A model generated the notes under the pieces. That model had not been told where the DNA came from. It made no database searches and saw only the letters and a program-made list of their open reading frames with translations. A stretch of DNA of 36,438 nt from an uncultured Alphaproteobacteria bacterium (GTDB taxonomy: Bacteria; Pseudomonadota; Alphaproteobacteria; Micropepsales; Micropepsaceae), in NCBI GenBank assembly GCA_903857685.1, contig CAIOFO010000082.1, forward strand, positions 1 to 36,438, read 5' to 3'. The translations under genes and the position numbers were made by a program. The stretch's first letter is position 1, and every line of letters begins with the position of its first letter. Shown piece by piece: positions 28,110 through 36,280 of the stretch.

Positions 28110-28949
28110 ATGTTGTCGGCGCTGCTCATCGTTTTTCGCGAAGTGATCGAGGCCGGCCTGATCGTCGGCATCGTGCTGGCGGCCACCGCCGGGGTGCCGC
28201 GCCGTTCCGCCTTTGTCGCGCTGGGCGTGCTGGGCGGCGTGGTCGGCGCCTGCCTTGTCGCGCTGTTCGCCGGCGAACTGGCGTCGCTGTTCCAGGGCTC
28301 CGGCCAGGAATTTTTCAATGCCAGCATCCTGCTCATCGCCGTGTCGATGCTCACCTGGCACAATGTCTGGATGGCCAGCCATGGCCGCGAAATGGCGCGC
28401 GAACTCAAGGCGGCGGGCCATCAGGTGATCAGCGGCAAGCGCACCCTGGCCGCGCTTTCCATCGTGGTCGGCGTCGCGGTGCTGCGCGAAGGCTCGGAAG
28501 TTGTGCTGTTTCTCTATGGCATCGTGGCCCAGGGCGGCACCTCCAATGCCGCGCTGGCGACCGGCGGCGCGCTGGGTCTTGCGGCGGGCGCGGCGGTGTC
28601 TGCCCTGATGTATTTCGGCCTGCTCACCATTCCGGCGCACCGTTTGTTCACCGTGACGTCCGGCCTGATCACATTGCTGGCGGCGGGCATGGCGGCCCAG
28701 GCGATTCTGTTCCTGCAGAATGGCGGCTACATCAGTGCCCTGACCAACACGCTGTGGAACACATCCTGGCTGTTGCCGGAAGACGGCATTGCCGGGCGGC
28801 TGCTGCACACGCTGGTGGGCTACAGCGAAGCCCCCAATGGCGCCCAGCTGATCGCCTATCTCGCCACCATCGTGCTGATGATCGTGCTAATGCGGACCGT
28901 GGGCAGATCCGCTCCCCGTCCGGTCCGCGCCGCCCAGCCGGCCGAATAA
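28110..28949 (+). CDS. ftrC: FTR1 family iron permease
   Basis: The 279-aa inner-membrane protein has the two REXXE-type iron motifs of the FTR1 family: REVIE (Arg10, in FREVIEAGLIVG) and REGSE (in VAVLREGSEVVLFLYG). Seven hydrophobic segments are visible. It imports iron delivered by the two preceding periplasmic proteins. FtrD, the 4Fe-4S ferredoxin-like partner of the Brucella and Bordetella systems, is not present downstream; the next gene at 29048 is unrelated. Confidence 0.92.
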   Translation: MLSALLIVFREVIEAGLIVGIVLAATAGVPRRSAFVALGVLGGVVGACLVALFAGELASLFQGSGQEFFNASILLIAVSMLTWHNVWMASHGREMARELKAAGHQVISGKRTLAALSIVVGVAVLREGSEVVLFLYGIVAQGGTSNAALATGGALGLAAGAAVSALMYFGLLTIPAHRLFTVTSGLITLLAAGMAAQAILFLQNGGYISALTNTLWNTSWLLPEDGIAGRLLHTLVGYSEAPNGAQLIAYLATIVLMIVLMRTVGRSAPRPVRAAQPAE

Positions 28950-29047
28950 AATCCCCGGCAAATTCGATTAGAATTGCGAACGATTTACAGCGTCTTCCGT
29001 AATTTCCGCCGGATTAGCGTGGCCCCGGAGCAGTTGGGGCGTGAAGC

Positions 29048-30505
29048 GTGGAACCTGCGGAACTTTCGGACGCACAGGCGCATACTGTGTTGCTGGCGGC
29101 GGCGCGGACGCGCATGGTGGCGGCAGCGGATTTCACCATCGCCGGGCTCTTGACCGACACGGGCGTCAGCCGCGCCCAGTTCCGCCGCTGTTTCGCCGGC
29201 AAGAAGCAGATGCTGGCGGCCTTGACGCAAGGCGACGTCAAGGCGCTTGGCGATATCCTTGAGGTGGCGCCGCCCGTCGAGGTCTTGCGCGCCGTTGGCA
29301 GCGATATCACGCCGGCCGCGCCCATCACCGACGCCTGGCTGGAGCGGCGCCTGCGGGTATTCGAGCGCGCCCTGGGCGGTCTGGAAAAACGCCAGGAGAA
29401 ATCCGAGCAGACGCTGGGCCAGCGCCTCGCCCTGATGGAAGAGAAGCTGGCCGGGCTGGCGCAGGCAAAACCGGTTGCTGCGCCCGAACCGGCCTTGCCG
29501 CTGTTTGATCCGTCCGAATTTAATCTTCTGCCCGCGGAAGGGACTACCGCCCATCCGGCGGCGTCCGCGCCGGTCGCATCCGCGCAAACCCTGGCCGATG
29601 CGGCGCCCGGCGAAGCGGCATCCCTGGAACTGGCGCCGAACGTGCTGGCGCATGTCGAGCAGATTGCCAAAAGCGGCCCGGCGGAAGAACCGGTCAGCGA
29701 AAAGGAGATGGCGGATTTTATCGCCCATGCCCGCCAGGTGGCGCGCCGCGCCGTGCCGCCGCCGGCAAAGCCCCGGCGCCGGCGCGGCCCGGTATGGAAC
29801 GGGCTGGTGCTGGCCTCCATCCTGATCGGCGGACTGATGCTGATCGGCGCTGCGCTGCTCCTGGCCAGCGGTGTGCCGCAGGCATCGCCGGTCGCGTCCG
29901 TCAGCCACCGCCAGACCGCGCAAACCGGCATGGCCCGGATCATGGCCCTGGCCGACAGCGGCGATGCCAGGGCGCAAACCTTGCTGGCGCTGGCTTATCT
30001 GCGCGGGCCCGCGGCCAATGCCGGGGCGGCGCGGCGCTGGAGCATCGCCGCCGCATCACAGGGCCAGCCGGTGGCGCAATATCTGCTGGGCACGCTCTAT
30101 CTGGACAGCGACCCGGCCCAGGCGGTGCGCTGGCTGCGCGCCGCGGCGGAGCAGGGCAACGTCAAGGCCATGCACAATCTCGCCATCGCCTTTGCGCAAG
30201 GCCCCGCGCCCGACCCCGCGCTTGCGGTGCAATGGTTCACGCGCGCGGCCGCAAAAGGCTATCGCGATTCCCAGTTCGACCTGGCGGTTCTCTATGAGCG
30301 CGGCCTGGGCGTGCCGCAAAGCGGCGCCGAGGCGCTCAAATGGTACCTGATCGCCGCCGGCGGCGGCGACGCGCCGTCCGCTGGCCGCGCCGCCGTCCTC
30401 AAGGACCAGATCGGCGCCGACGATGTCCGGATGGCGAAGGCGGAAGCGGCGGGATTTGTGCCGCAACCGGCCGCAAGCGCGGCCAATCAAATTCCGGAAC
30501 TTTAA
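29048..30505 (+). CDS. TetR-like HTH, transmembrane and Sel1-repeat protein
   Basis: The 485-aa product has an unusual order of parts. Residues about 15-60 (FTIAGLLTDTGVSRAQFRRC, then FAGKKQMLAAL) read like a TetR-family HTH. A coiled-coil segment (about 100-140, LEKRQEKSEQTLGQRLALME) and an Ala/Pro-rich linker follow. A basic stretch PAKPRRRR precedes one transmembrane helix (about 251-278), and Sel1 repeats (about 295-445, for example AVRWLRAAAEQGNVKAMHNLA) form the C-terminus. The helix would leave the HTH in the cytoplasm and the Sel1 part in the periplasm. This suggests a membrane-bound one-component regulator, or a polarity factor like PodJ with a false HTH. The start is GTG at 29048. 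A GCCCC/GGGGC hairpin (29022-29040) lies just upstream. Confidence 0.8.
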   Translation: MEPAELSDAQAHTVLLAAARTRMVAAADFTIAGLLTDTGVSRAQFRRCFAGKKQMLAALTQGDVKALGDILEVAPPVEVLRAVGSDITPAAPITDAWLERRLRVFERALGGLEKRQEKSEQTLGQRLALMEEKLAGLAQAKPVAAPEPALPLFDPSEFNLLPAEGTTAHPAASAPVASAQTLADAAPGEAASLELAPNVLAHVEQIAKSGPAEEPVSEKEMADFIAHARQVARRAVPPPAKPRRRRGPVWNGLVLASILIGGLMLIGAALLLASGVPQASPVASVSHRQTAQTGMARIMALADSGDARAQTLLALAYLRGPAANAGAARRWSIAAASQGQPVAQYLLGTLYLDSDPAQAVRWLRAAAEQGNVKAMHNLAIAFAQGPAPDPALAVQWFTRAAAKGYRDSQFDLAVLYERGLGVPQSGAEALKWYLIAAGGGDAPSAGRAAVLKDQIGADDVRMAKAEAAGFVPQPAASAANQIPEL

Positions 30506-30518
30506 GGCACGCCCGCGG

Positions 30519-31394
30519 TCATATCGCGTCTTGCTGGCTGCCGTAATGCCGGGCCCAGACCTTGGTGAATTCCGCGCCCAGCAGGAAAATTTGCGCCGTG
30601 TAATACACCCAGACCAGCAGCACGATCACGCCCGCCGCCGCGCCATAGACATTGGCGTAGATGATGCGCGACAGATAGATCGCGATCAGCTCCTGGCCGC
30701 CCTCGAACAGCAGCGCGGTGCCCATGGCGCCCACCATCACGTCGCGCCAGGCCAGCCGGATATTGGGCAGGATCTTGTAAAGCGCCGCGAACAGCAGCGA
30801 CAGCAATCCGAATGACAGGCCCAGATTGATCAGGCTGATGACGAAAAAACTCAGGCTGGTGTACTGGTCCAGGGCGTGGCTGATCACGCCCACGCCGCCG
30901 GCAAAGATCATCGAGATCATCAGCAGGATGCCCAGGATGACCACCAGCGCCAGGCTCAGCACCCGGCCCCGCACCGCCAGATAGAAATAGGATTGCTTGC
31001 GCGGCGCGCTCCAGATCACGTTCAGCGCATCCTGGATTTCCGTGAACACGCCCGAGGCGGTGAAGATCAATGCCAGAAGGCCGATCAGCGTGCCGGCGAG
31101 GGAATGGTGGGCGGCCCCGACACGGACGATGGCATATTGCACCATGTCGGCGCTGGCCGGGCTCATCACCTGGGTCAACTGATAGCGCACCGCGCCGCTG
31201 GCGGCGGCCGGCCCCAGGAAGACGCCGGCGATGGTGGTGGCGATGAACAGCACCGGGGCAATCGCCGTGACGGCATAAAAGGCGATCGCCGCCCCGCGGG
31301 TGAGGGCGCTGTCGTCAACAAAGGCGGTAAAGCCTTCTTTTATGAGCATCCAGGGGTGGATGCGTCCGGGCGCTGGCCCCATCACGATCGTCAT
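30519..31394 (-). CDS. YihY/virulence factor BrkB family membrane protein
   Basis: The 291-aa product is an integral membrane protein of the YihY/BrkB family, whose function is poorly defined and which was once wrongly taken for ribonuclease BN. The segments SALTRGAAIAFYAVTAIAPV, LIFTASGVFTEIQDALNVIW and YANVYGAAAGVIVLLVWVYY are typical, with six hydrophobic helices. The start at 31394 is uncertain: GGAGG lies one base before it, and a Met at 31382 is an alternative. The longer frame to 31640 overlaps the divergent AsmA gene and is rejected. Confidence 0.9.
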   Translation of the reverse strand: MTIVMGPAPGRIHPWMLIKEGFTAFVDDSALTRGAAIAFYAVTAIAPVLFIATTIAGVFLGPAAASGAVRYQLTQVMSPASADMVQYAIVRVGAAHHSLAGTLIGLLALIFTASGVFTEIQDALNVIWSAPRKQSYFYLAVRGRVLSLALVVILGILLMISMIFAGGVGVISHALDQYTSLSFFVISLINLGLSFGLLSLLFAALYKILPNIRLAWRDVMVGAMGTALLFEGGQELIAIYLSRIIYANVYGAAAGVIVLLVWVYYTAQIFLLGAEFTKVWARHYGSQQDAI

Positions 31395-31485
31395 GCCTCC
31401 ACAACGCCCGGAATTGTTCCGTGTTTCGCGCCGCCTTGGGCAGCGCAATTCTGTCTGGTGCGTTACATAGCGGATTGGAACCCCT

Positions 31486-33516
31486 ATGTCTTTGATCGGC
31501 ATCACGGAAAGCGATTCCGCCTTCGGCCGGCTCAGGCGGCGGATAATTGCGGATTTTCGTGACACGCGCTTTACGCCCGCCGGCGCCTTGCGCGGGGGCG
31601 GCACGGTGATCCTGGCGTTCCTGGCCGCCGCCCTGATCATGCTTTATTTCCTGGACTGGAATCAGATGCGCGGTCCCATCGGCCGTTACGCCTCGGCCAG
31701 GGCCGGGCGCGAGGTGCGCATTGACGGCGACCTGAAGGTCGACCTGTTCCGCTGGCAGCCGCATGTCGAGATCGGCGGGCTTTATATCGGCAATCCCTCC
31801 TGACTGAAGGACCGGCCGCAAGGCGCGGCGGTGAAGCATGGCGTGGTGGAATTCCGCCTAGTGCCCGCGATTTTCGGCACCTGGATCCTGCCGCTGGTGT
31901 CGCTGGACCAGGCCGATGCCCTGATCGTGCGGGATGCCAGCGGCCGCACCAACTGGGACCGCGACTCGTCCGGCGCGGCGGCGGGCTGGCATATCCCGCC
32001 GATCAACCGCTTCCTGGTGAAGGACGGGCATCTGGAAATTGATGACCAGGTGCGCAAGCTGAAATTTCTTGGCGCGATTTCCTCGCAGGAGCATGCCGAT
32101 ACGCCCGGCGGCAACGCCTTCCAGCTGACCGGCAAGGGCACCCTCAATGCGGACAGGTTCCTCGCCGATGTCCATGGCGGGCCGCTGATCAATGTGGACG
32201 AGAGCAGGCCCTATGCCTTTGCCGCCGACATCGCCGACGGCGATACCCATGTCGTGCTGAACGGCAGCATCCTGCATCCCTTTTATCTCGACCAGTTCAA
32301 TGCCGATGCCGCCTTCACCGGCAAAAGCATGGCCGATCTTTATTACTTGACCGGCCTGTCGCTGCCGGCGACGCCGCCCTATCACCTCACCGCCCGGATG
32401 ACGCGCGACGCGGCGTTGTACCGGCTGCACAATCTGGCGGGCACGGTGGGCGCCTCCGACCTGCATGGCGACCTGACGGTGGATGCGGCGGGCGTCCGGC
32501 CGCTGCTGCGCGGCGTCTTGAATTCCCGCGTCCTGGATTTTGACGATCTGGGTTCGCTGTTCCGCGGCGGCAAGCCCGCGGCGGCAAGTTCGGCGCTGCT
32601 CCCCGACACGGCGCTGCATACCGAGCGGCTGCGCCAGATGGACGGCGACGTCGCCTATTCCGCCGATTCCGTCCGCAGCCAGGATTTTCCCCTGCGCGGC
32701 TTCGTCACCCAGATCCATCTGGAAAACGGCGTGCTCGATCTCAAACCGCTGGCCTTTGCCTTCAGCCAGGGAAAACTCGCCGGCTCGCTGCGGATTGATG
32801 CGCGCAGTGATGTGCCGGTGACTTCGGTGGACGCCCGCGTCACCGGCATTCACATGGAAAATTTCATCAAGGGCGGCGAAAAGCCCATCAGCGGCAGCGC
32901 CGAGGCCCGCGCCGTTCTCACCGGCCGGGGCAATTCGGTGCACAAGGTGGTGGCCAGCGCCAGCGGCACTGCCACCGCAGTGATCCCCTCGGGCCGTTTC
33001 CGAAAATCGCTGGCCGAATGGCTGGGCATTGATGTGCTGAATGCCCTCAGCCTCACGCTGGCGGGCGACAACAGCGATACCGGCCTGCGCTGCGCCGTGG
33101 CGCATTTCGCCGTCAAGGACGGCGTCCTCACCAGCCAGCAATTCGTCTTCGATACCGATCCGGTGCTGGTGCAGGGCAGCGGCAGCGTGGATCTGGGGCA
33201 GGAAAGCATGAACCTGCGCCTGCAAGGCCAGCCCAAGCATTTCCAGTTCTTCCGCCTGTGCGCGCCGATCACGGTCAGCGGTCCGCTGGAGCATCCCGTC
33301 ATCGGCGTTGCGGCCGGCCCCGCCCTGGTCCAGGGCGCCATCGGGCTGGGGCTTGGCGCCGTCAATCCGCTGGCCGCGCTTCTGGCCTTTATCGATCTGG
33401 GCCTGGCCAGCAACGCCGATTGCGCCGGGTTGATGGATACCGCCAAGGCGCAGGGAACGCCGGTCAAACCCGGCATGACCACGTCGAGGGGCGCACCGGC
33501 GCTGGGCAAAAGCTGA
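31486..33516 (+). pseudogene. AsmA family protein interrupted by one in-frame TGA
   Basis: AsmA-like proteins are large inner-membrane-anchored proteins acting on envelope lipids. The frame runs from ATG 31486 to a stop at 33516, 677 codons, with a single in-frame TGA at 31801-31803 (codon 106). The N-terminal part has a transmembrane helix (about 40-60) and the AsmA start (VEIGGLYIGNPS). The part after the TGA continues with LKDRPQGAAVKHGVVEFRL, so TGG (Trp) to TGA would restore the family pattern NPSW. The long C-terminal half (NGVLDLKPLAFAFSQGKLAGSLRIDARS) is intact. A second start after the stop is not convincing. Nonsense mutation, sequencing error or readthrough cannot be told apart here. 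TGA is a true stop elsewhere in the window (for example pdhA), so recoding of the genetic code is unlikely. Confidence 0.8.
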
Positions 33517-33610
33517 GCAAAGGCAAGGGAGATATTTTCGTTCCCGGCGCTTGCGGTTCCCGCCCGGTTCCCCATCTTCTGCGCATGGGTTAAACGCCGG
33601 AGTGGAGAAG

Positions 33611-34240
33611 ATGAATATTTCCAGACATTTATCGAAGCTGTTCGCAGTTGTCGGCCTTTCGCTGGCGCTGGCGGGCTGCGGCGTGAACGCCATTCCCGCC
33701 AAGGACCAGGCGGTCAAGGCCGCCTTCGCCGACGTCCAGGCCGCCTATCAGCGCCGCAGCGACCTGATTCCCAACCTGGTCGCCACTGTGCAGGGTTACG
33801 CCGCGCAGGAAAAAAGCGTGCTGGAGGCGGTGACGCAGGCCCGCGCCCAGGCGACGCATGTCTCGATTGACGCGTCCACCATCACCGATCCCGCCGCGAT
33901 GGAAAAATTCCAGCAGGCGCAGAACCAGCTCTCCGGCGTGCTGGGCCATTTGCTGGCGATCACGGAGAATTATCCCGACCTGAAATCCAACCAGAACTTC
34001 CTGGCGCTGCAGGCGCAGCTTGAGGGTACGGAGAACCGCATCGAGATCGCGCGGCGCGACTACAACAGCGCGGTGCAGGACTATAACACCGAGCTGGTCA
34101 CCATTCCCGGCTCGCTCTGGGCCGCCACGTTTTATAAGTCCTACAAGCAGGCGACGCCCTTTGCCGCCACCGCCGCCGCCCAAAGCGCCCCGGTGGTGAG
34201 CTTCCCCGGCGCGACTCCCGCAGCACCCGCATCGCCGTGA
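33611..34240 (+). CDS. lemA: LemA family lipoprotein
   Basis: The 209-aa product has a lipoprotein signal (LALAGCGVNAIP) and the LemA helical core: VKAAFADVQAAYQRRSDLIPNLVATVQGYAAQEKSVLEAVTQARA, ENYPDLKSNQNFLALQAQLEGTENRIEIARRDYN and FYKSYKQATPF. An ATG at 33611 after GGAGAAG fits; upstream in-frame codons carry no homology. The C-terminal Ala/Pro tail is variable. LemA proteins are membrane-associated and of unsettled function; here the gene is followed by two TPM-domain genes, a frequent arrangement. Confidence 0.93.
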   Translation: MNISRHLSKLFAVVGLSLALAGCGVNAIPAKDQAVKAAFADVQAAYQRRSDLIPNLVATVQGYAAQEKSVLEAVTQARAQATHVSIDASTITDPAAMEKFQQAQNQLSGVLGHLLAITENYPDLKSNQNFLALQAQLEGTENRIEIARRDYNSAVQDYNTELVTIPGSLWAATFYKSYKQATPFAATAAAQSAPVVSFPGATPAAPASP

Positions 34241-34248
34241 TTATTTTG

Positions 34249-34321
34249 GGTCGCACGGCCGGACGGAAAACCGCGAGGCCGCGCGCATACGCTGTTGCTA
34301 TGCGCTCCTGGCCGATGCTCC
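34249..34321 (+). repeat. Mosaic intergenic repeat, copy C, with a nested hairpin
   Basis: It starts GGTCGCACGGCCGGACG and ends CTGGCCGATGCTCC like copy A, but replaces the middle with a hairpin: GCGCATA (34283-34289) pairs with TATGCGC (34299-34305) around CGCTGTTGC. It occupies the 83-base gap between lemA and the first TPM gene and ends two bases before the ATG at 34324. Confidence 0.88.
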
Positions 34322-34323
34322 CA

Positions 34324-35091
34324 ATGAAATTCCTGGCGGGGCTGTTCGCGTTATTCTTCCTCACGGCGCCCGCGCTGACGTCTTCAGCTCGGGCCGCGGC
34401 GCCGACTTTCCCGCCTCTGACGGGACGGGTGGTGGACAACGCCAATATCCTCAGCCCAGCCACCAGGTCCGATCTCACCGACAAGCTGGCGGCGCTGGAA
34501 GCCAAGACGTCGCGCCAGCTTGTGGTGGTGACGCTGCCCTCGCTGCAGGGCTATGAGATTTCCGATTACGGCTACCAGCTGGGCCGCGCCTGGGGCATCG
34601 GCCAGGCCAAGCTCAACAATGGCGTGCTGCTGATCATCGCGCCCACCGAACACAAGGCGCGCATTGAGGTGGGCTATGGGTTGGAGCCCATTCTCACCGA
34701 CGCCCTGTCGGAAGTGATCCTGCAAAGCACGGTGCTGCCCAAATTCCGCAGCGGTGATTTCAATGGCGGCGTCACCGCCGGCGTGGACGCGCTGATCCAG
34801 CAATTGTCGCTGAGCACCTCGCAGGCCGAAGCCAAGGCGGCCGCGGCGGAGCAGCAGGCTCAGCAGGACCAGGGCAGCGGCCAGTCCGGCTCCATCACCG
34901 GCCTGCTCATCGTCCTGTTCATTGCCTTCGCCATCTTCCGCGTCTTTGGCGGCTGGGGCCTGCTGCCGTTCCTCTTCATGGGCGGCGGCGGACGCGGCGG
35001 CGGCCTTGGCGGCGGCGGCTTCGGCGGCGGTGGCGGTTTTGGCGGCGGTGGCGGCGGCTTCGGCGGCGGCGGCGCCTCGGGGAGTTGGTAG
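34324..35091 (+). CDS. TPM domain protein (YgcG-like) with Gly-rich tail
   Basis: The 255-aa product has a signal peptide (MKFLAGLFALFFLTAPALTS), then a TPM domain (about 30-165) with the core DNANILSPATRSDLTDKLAALE, RQLVVVTLPSLQGYEISDYG, NNGVLLIIAPTEHKARIEVGYGLE and YGLEPILTDALSEVI. A transmembrane helix follows at about 198-215, then a Gly/Phe-rich tail with FGGGG runs, ending SGSW. Such tails are normal for this family. The domain's biochemical role is unclear. The start lies two bases after repeat copy C and has no clear ribosome site; ATGs at 34300 and 34315 are alternatives inside the repeat. Confidence 0.9.
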   Translation: MKFLAGLFALFFLTAPALTSSARAAAPTFPPLTGRVVDNANILSPATRSDLTDKLAALEAKTSRQLVVVTLPSLQGYEISDYGYQLGRAWGIGQAKLNNGVLLIIAPTEHKARIEVGYGLEPILTDALSEVILQSTVLPKFRSGDFNGGVTAGVDALIQQLSLSTSQAEAKAAAAEQQAQQDQGSGQSGSITGLLIVLFIAFAIFRVFGGWGLLPFLFMGGGGRGGGLGGGGFGGGGGFGGGGGGFGGGGASGSW

Positions 35092-35093
35092 AC

Positions 35094-35777
35094 ATGCTCA
35101 CCAGGGCGGATCATGCGCGCATCGCCGATGCGATCACCGAGGCCGAGAGCAAGACCTCCGGCGAGATTTTCTGCGTCCTGGCCCATGAAGTGTCGCGCTA
35201 CCGCGAGGTGCCGCTGGGCTGGGCCGCCATCGTCGCGCTGGCGGTACCGCCGCTGCTGGTGCTGGCGGGGCTGCGCCGGCTGGCGCTGGCCGACATCTTC
35301 TCAAGCTGGACCGATGACAGCCTCGGGATGGTGGAAGACCTGATCCTGCGGGCTCTGTCCACCTATTCGCTGCTCCAGGCTGGATTGTTCCTGATCGTGG
35401 CGCTGGTGGTGGCGCTGCCTATGGTGCGCCGGGTGATGACGCCGCGCTTCCTCAAGCGCCATCGCGTCCGCCAGCTGGCGCGGCATCATTTCGCCGCCGC
35501 CGGCATGCGGCTGTCGCATGCCGAGCCGCATATCCTGATCTACGCCTCGCTCAAGGATCGCCAGGTCGAGCTGGTGGCCCATGACGCCATCCACAAGGCG
35601 GTGGGCGACGGCCCCTGGAACGCGGCGGTGGAAGCGGTGACCGACGGCATGAAAGCGGGCAAGCCCGCTAACGGCTTTGTTCGCGCCATTGAAATCTGCG
35701 GCGCGGCGCTGGCGGCGCACTTCCCCAGCGACGGGCCGCCCGAGAACAGGCTGTCGAACGAAATCGTGGAAGTCTGA
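35094..35777 (+). CDS. TPM domain membrane protein
   Basis: The 227-aa product has an N-terminal TPM-like start (HARIADAITEAESKTSGEIFCVLAHEVSRYREVP) with two transmembrane helices at about 42-62 and 100-120, followed by the rest of the domain (MTPRFLKRHRVRQLARHHFAAAGM, ILIYASLKDRQVELVAHDAIHKAVG). It starts two bases after the previous TPM gene with GGGGAG upstream, so lemA and both TPM genes form one operon. The function of this pair is unknown to me. Confidence 0.88.
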   Translation: MLTRADHARIADAITEAESKTSGEIFCVLAHEVSRYREVPLGWAAIVALAVPPLLVLAGLRRLALADIFSSWTDDSLGMVEDLILRALSTYSLLQAGLFLIVALVVALPMVRRVMTPRFLKRHRVRQLARHHFAAAGMRLSHAEPHILIYASLKDRQVELVAHDAIHKAVGDGPWNAAVEAVTDGMKAGKPANGFVRAIEICGAALAAHFPSDGPPENRLSNEIVEV

Positions 35778-35805
35778 TCCCGCTGCCGTCCGATCATGGC
35801 GGGAT
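35777..35805 (+). terminator. Possible terminator of the lemA-TPM operon
   Basis: ATCCCGC (35777-35783) pairs with GCGGGAT (35799-35805) around a 15-base loop, right at the stop of the TPM gene, and TTGGG follows. The T-run is short. The 100-base gap to the next gene also contains GATAAT about 12 bases before the next ATG. Confidence 0.4.
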
Positions 35806-35883
35806 TTGGGCAGGCTTGAAAACCCCTGCAACTTTTTGTGCGGCGACTCCGTTATCTTCCGGTACGGATAATGGAGAGTGGTC

Positions 35884-36075
35884 ATGACACGCCACACCTT
35901 GATTCTCGGCACCGTCTTCACCGCCGCCCTGGCGGCGTCGGTTTCCGCCCCGGCCAGGACCGCCCTGGAGAAACAGGCCGCCTTTAAAGACAATTTCCAG
36001 CCCGAGCCCGTGCAGGCGGCGCAGGTGCATGATCTGGTCGGCGCATCGTTCCACGCTATTCACGCGGGCTTCTGA
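35884..36075 (+). CDS. Small secreted protein of unknown function
   Basis: The 63-aa product has a signal peptide (TRHTLILGTVFTAALAASVS, cleavage near APA) and a mature part of about 38 residues (KDNFQPEPVQAAQVHDLVG, then ASFHAIHAGF). GGAGAG precedes the ATG at 35884. An in-frame GTG two codons upstream is possible. There is no homology I recognise. Another even smaller secreted ORF follows at 36151. Confidence 0.55.
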   Translation: MTRHTLILGTVFTAALAASVSAPARTALEKQAAFKDNFQPEPVQAAQVHDLVGASFHAIHAGF

Positions 36076-36150
36076 ATTTCACCACAATTGCTTTGCACAC
36101 TTTCGCCTGCAGGCGCGTTGACTCGGCGTGATCATACCGTGGGACAAAAA

Positions 36151-36267
36151 ATGAAACCGTTTGATGTGGTTCTGGCCGTGGCGATCGCCATTTTCATCGC
36201 GGGTGCGTCTGCTTATGCGGGCGAGGATTCGCATCCTGCCGCCATCACGGTTTCGCAAAGCAACTGA
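36151..36267 (+). CDS. 38-aa secreted peptide, too short for standard ORF calls
   Basis: The 38-codon frame MKPFDVVLAVAIAIFIAGAS continues through AYA-GEDSHPAAITVSQSN. It has the shape of a signal peptide with a cleavage site after AYA and a mature peptide of about 15 residues. A weak ribosome site GGGAC precedes it. The separation from the 63-aa ORF is 75 bases on the same strand. Whether it is translated is unproven. Confidence 0.4.
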   Translation: MKPFDVVLAVAIAIFIAGASAYAGEDSHPAAITVSQSN

Positions 36268-36280
36268 GCTTTTGCCTGAC

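Noticed and set aside
31486-31803. A separate 105-aa protein upstream of the AsmA gene
   Set aside because: Both pieces are in one frame, are separated by a single TGA and together give a continuous AsmA N-terminus, so one broken gene is the simpler reading.
31858-33717. A 619-codon minus-strand open frame opposite the AsmA gene
   Set aside because: Its composition is that of an antisense shadow, and the plus strand carries clear AsmA-family sequence.
34970-35090. Gly-rich repeats as a tandem DNA repeat or silk-like surface protein
   Set aside because: Such FGGGG tails are the normal C-terminus of TPM-domain proteins.
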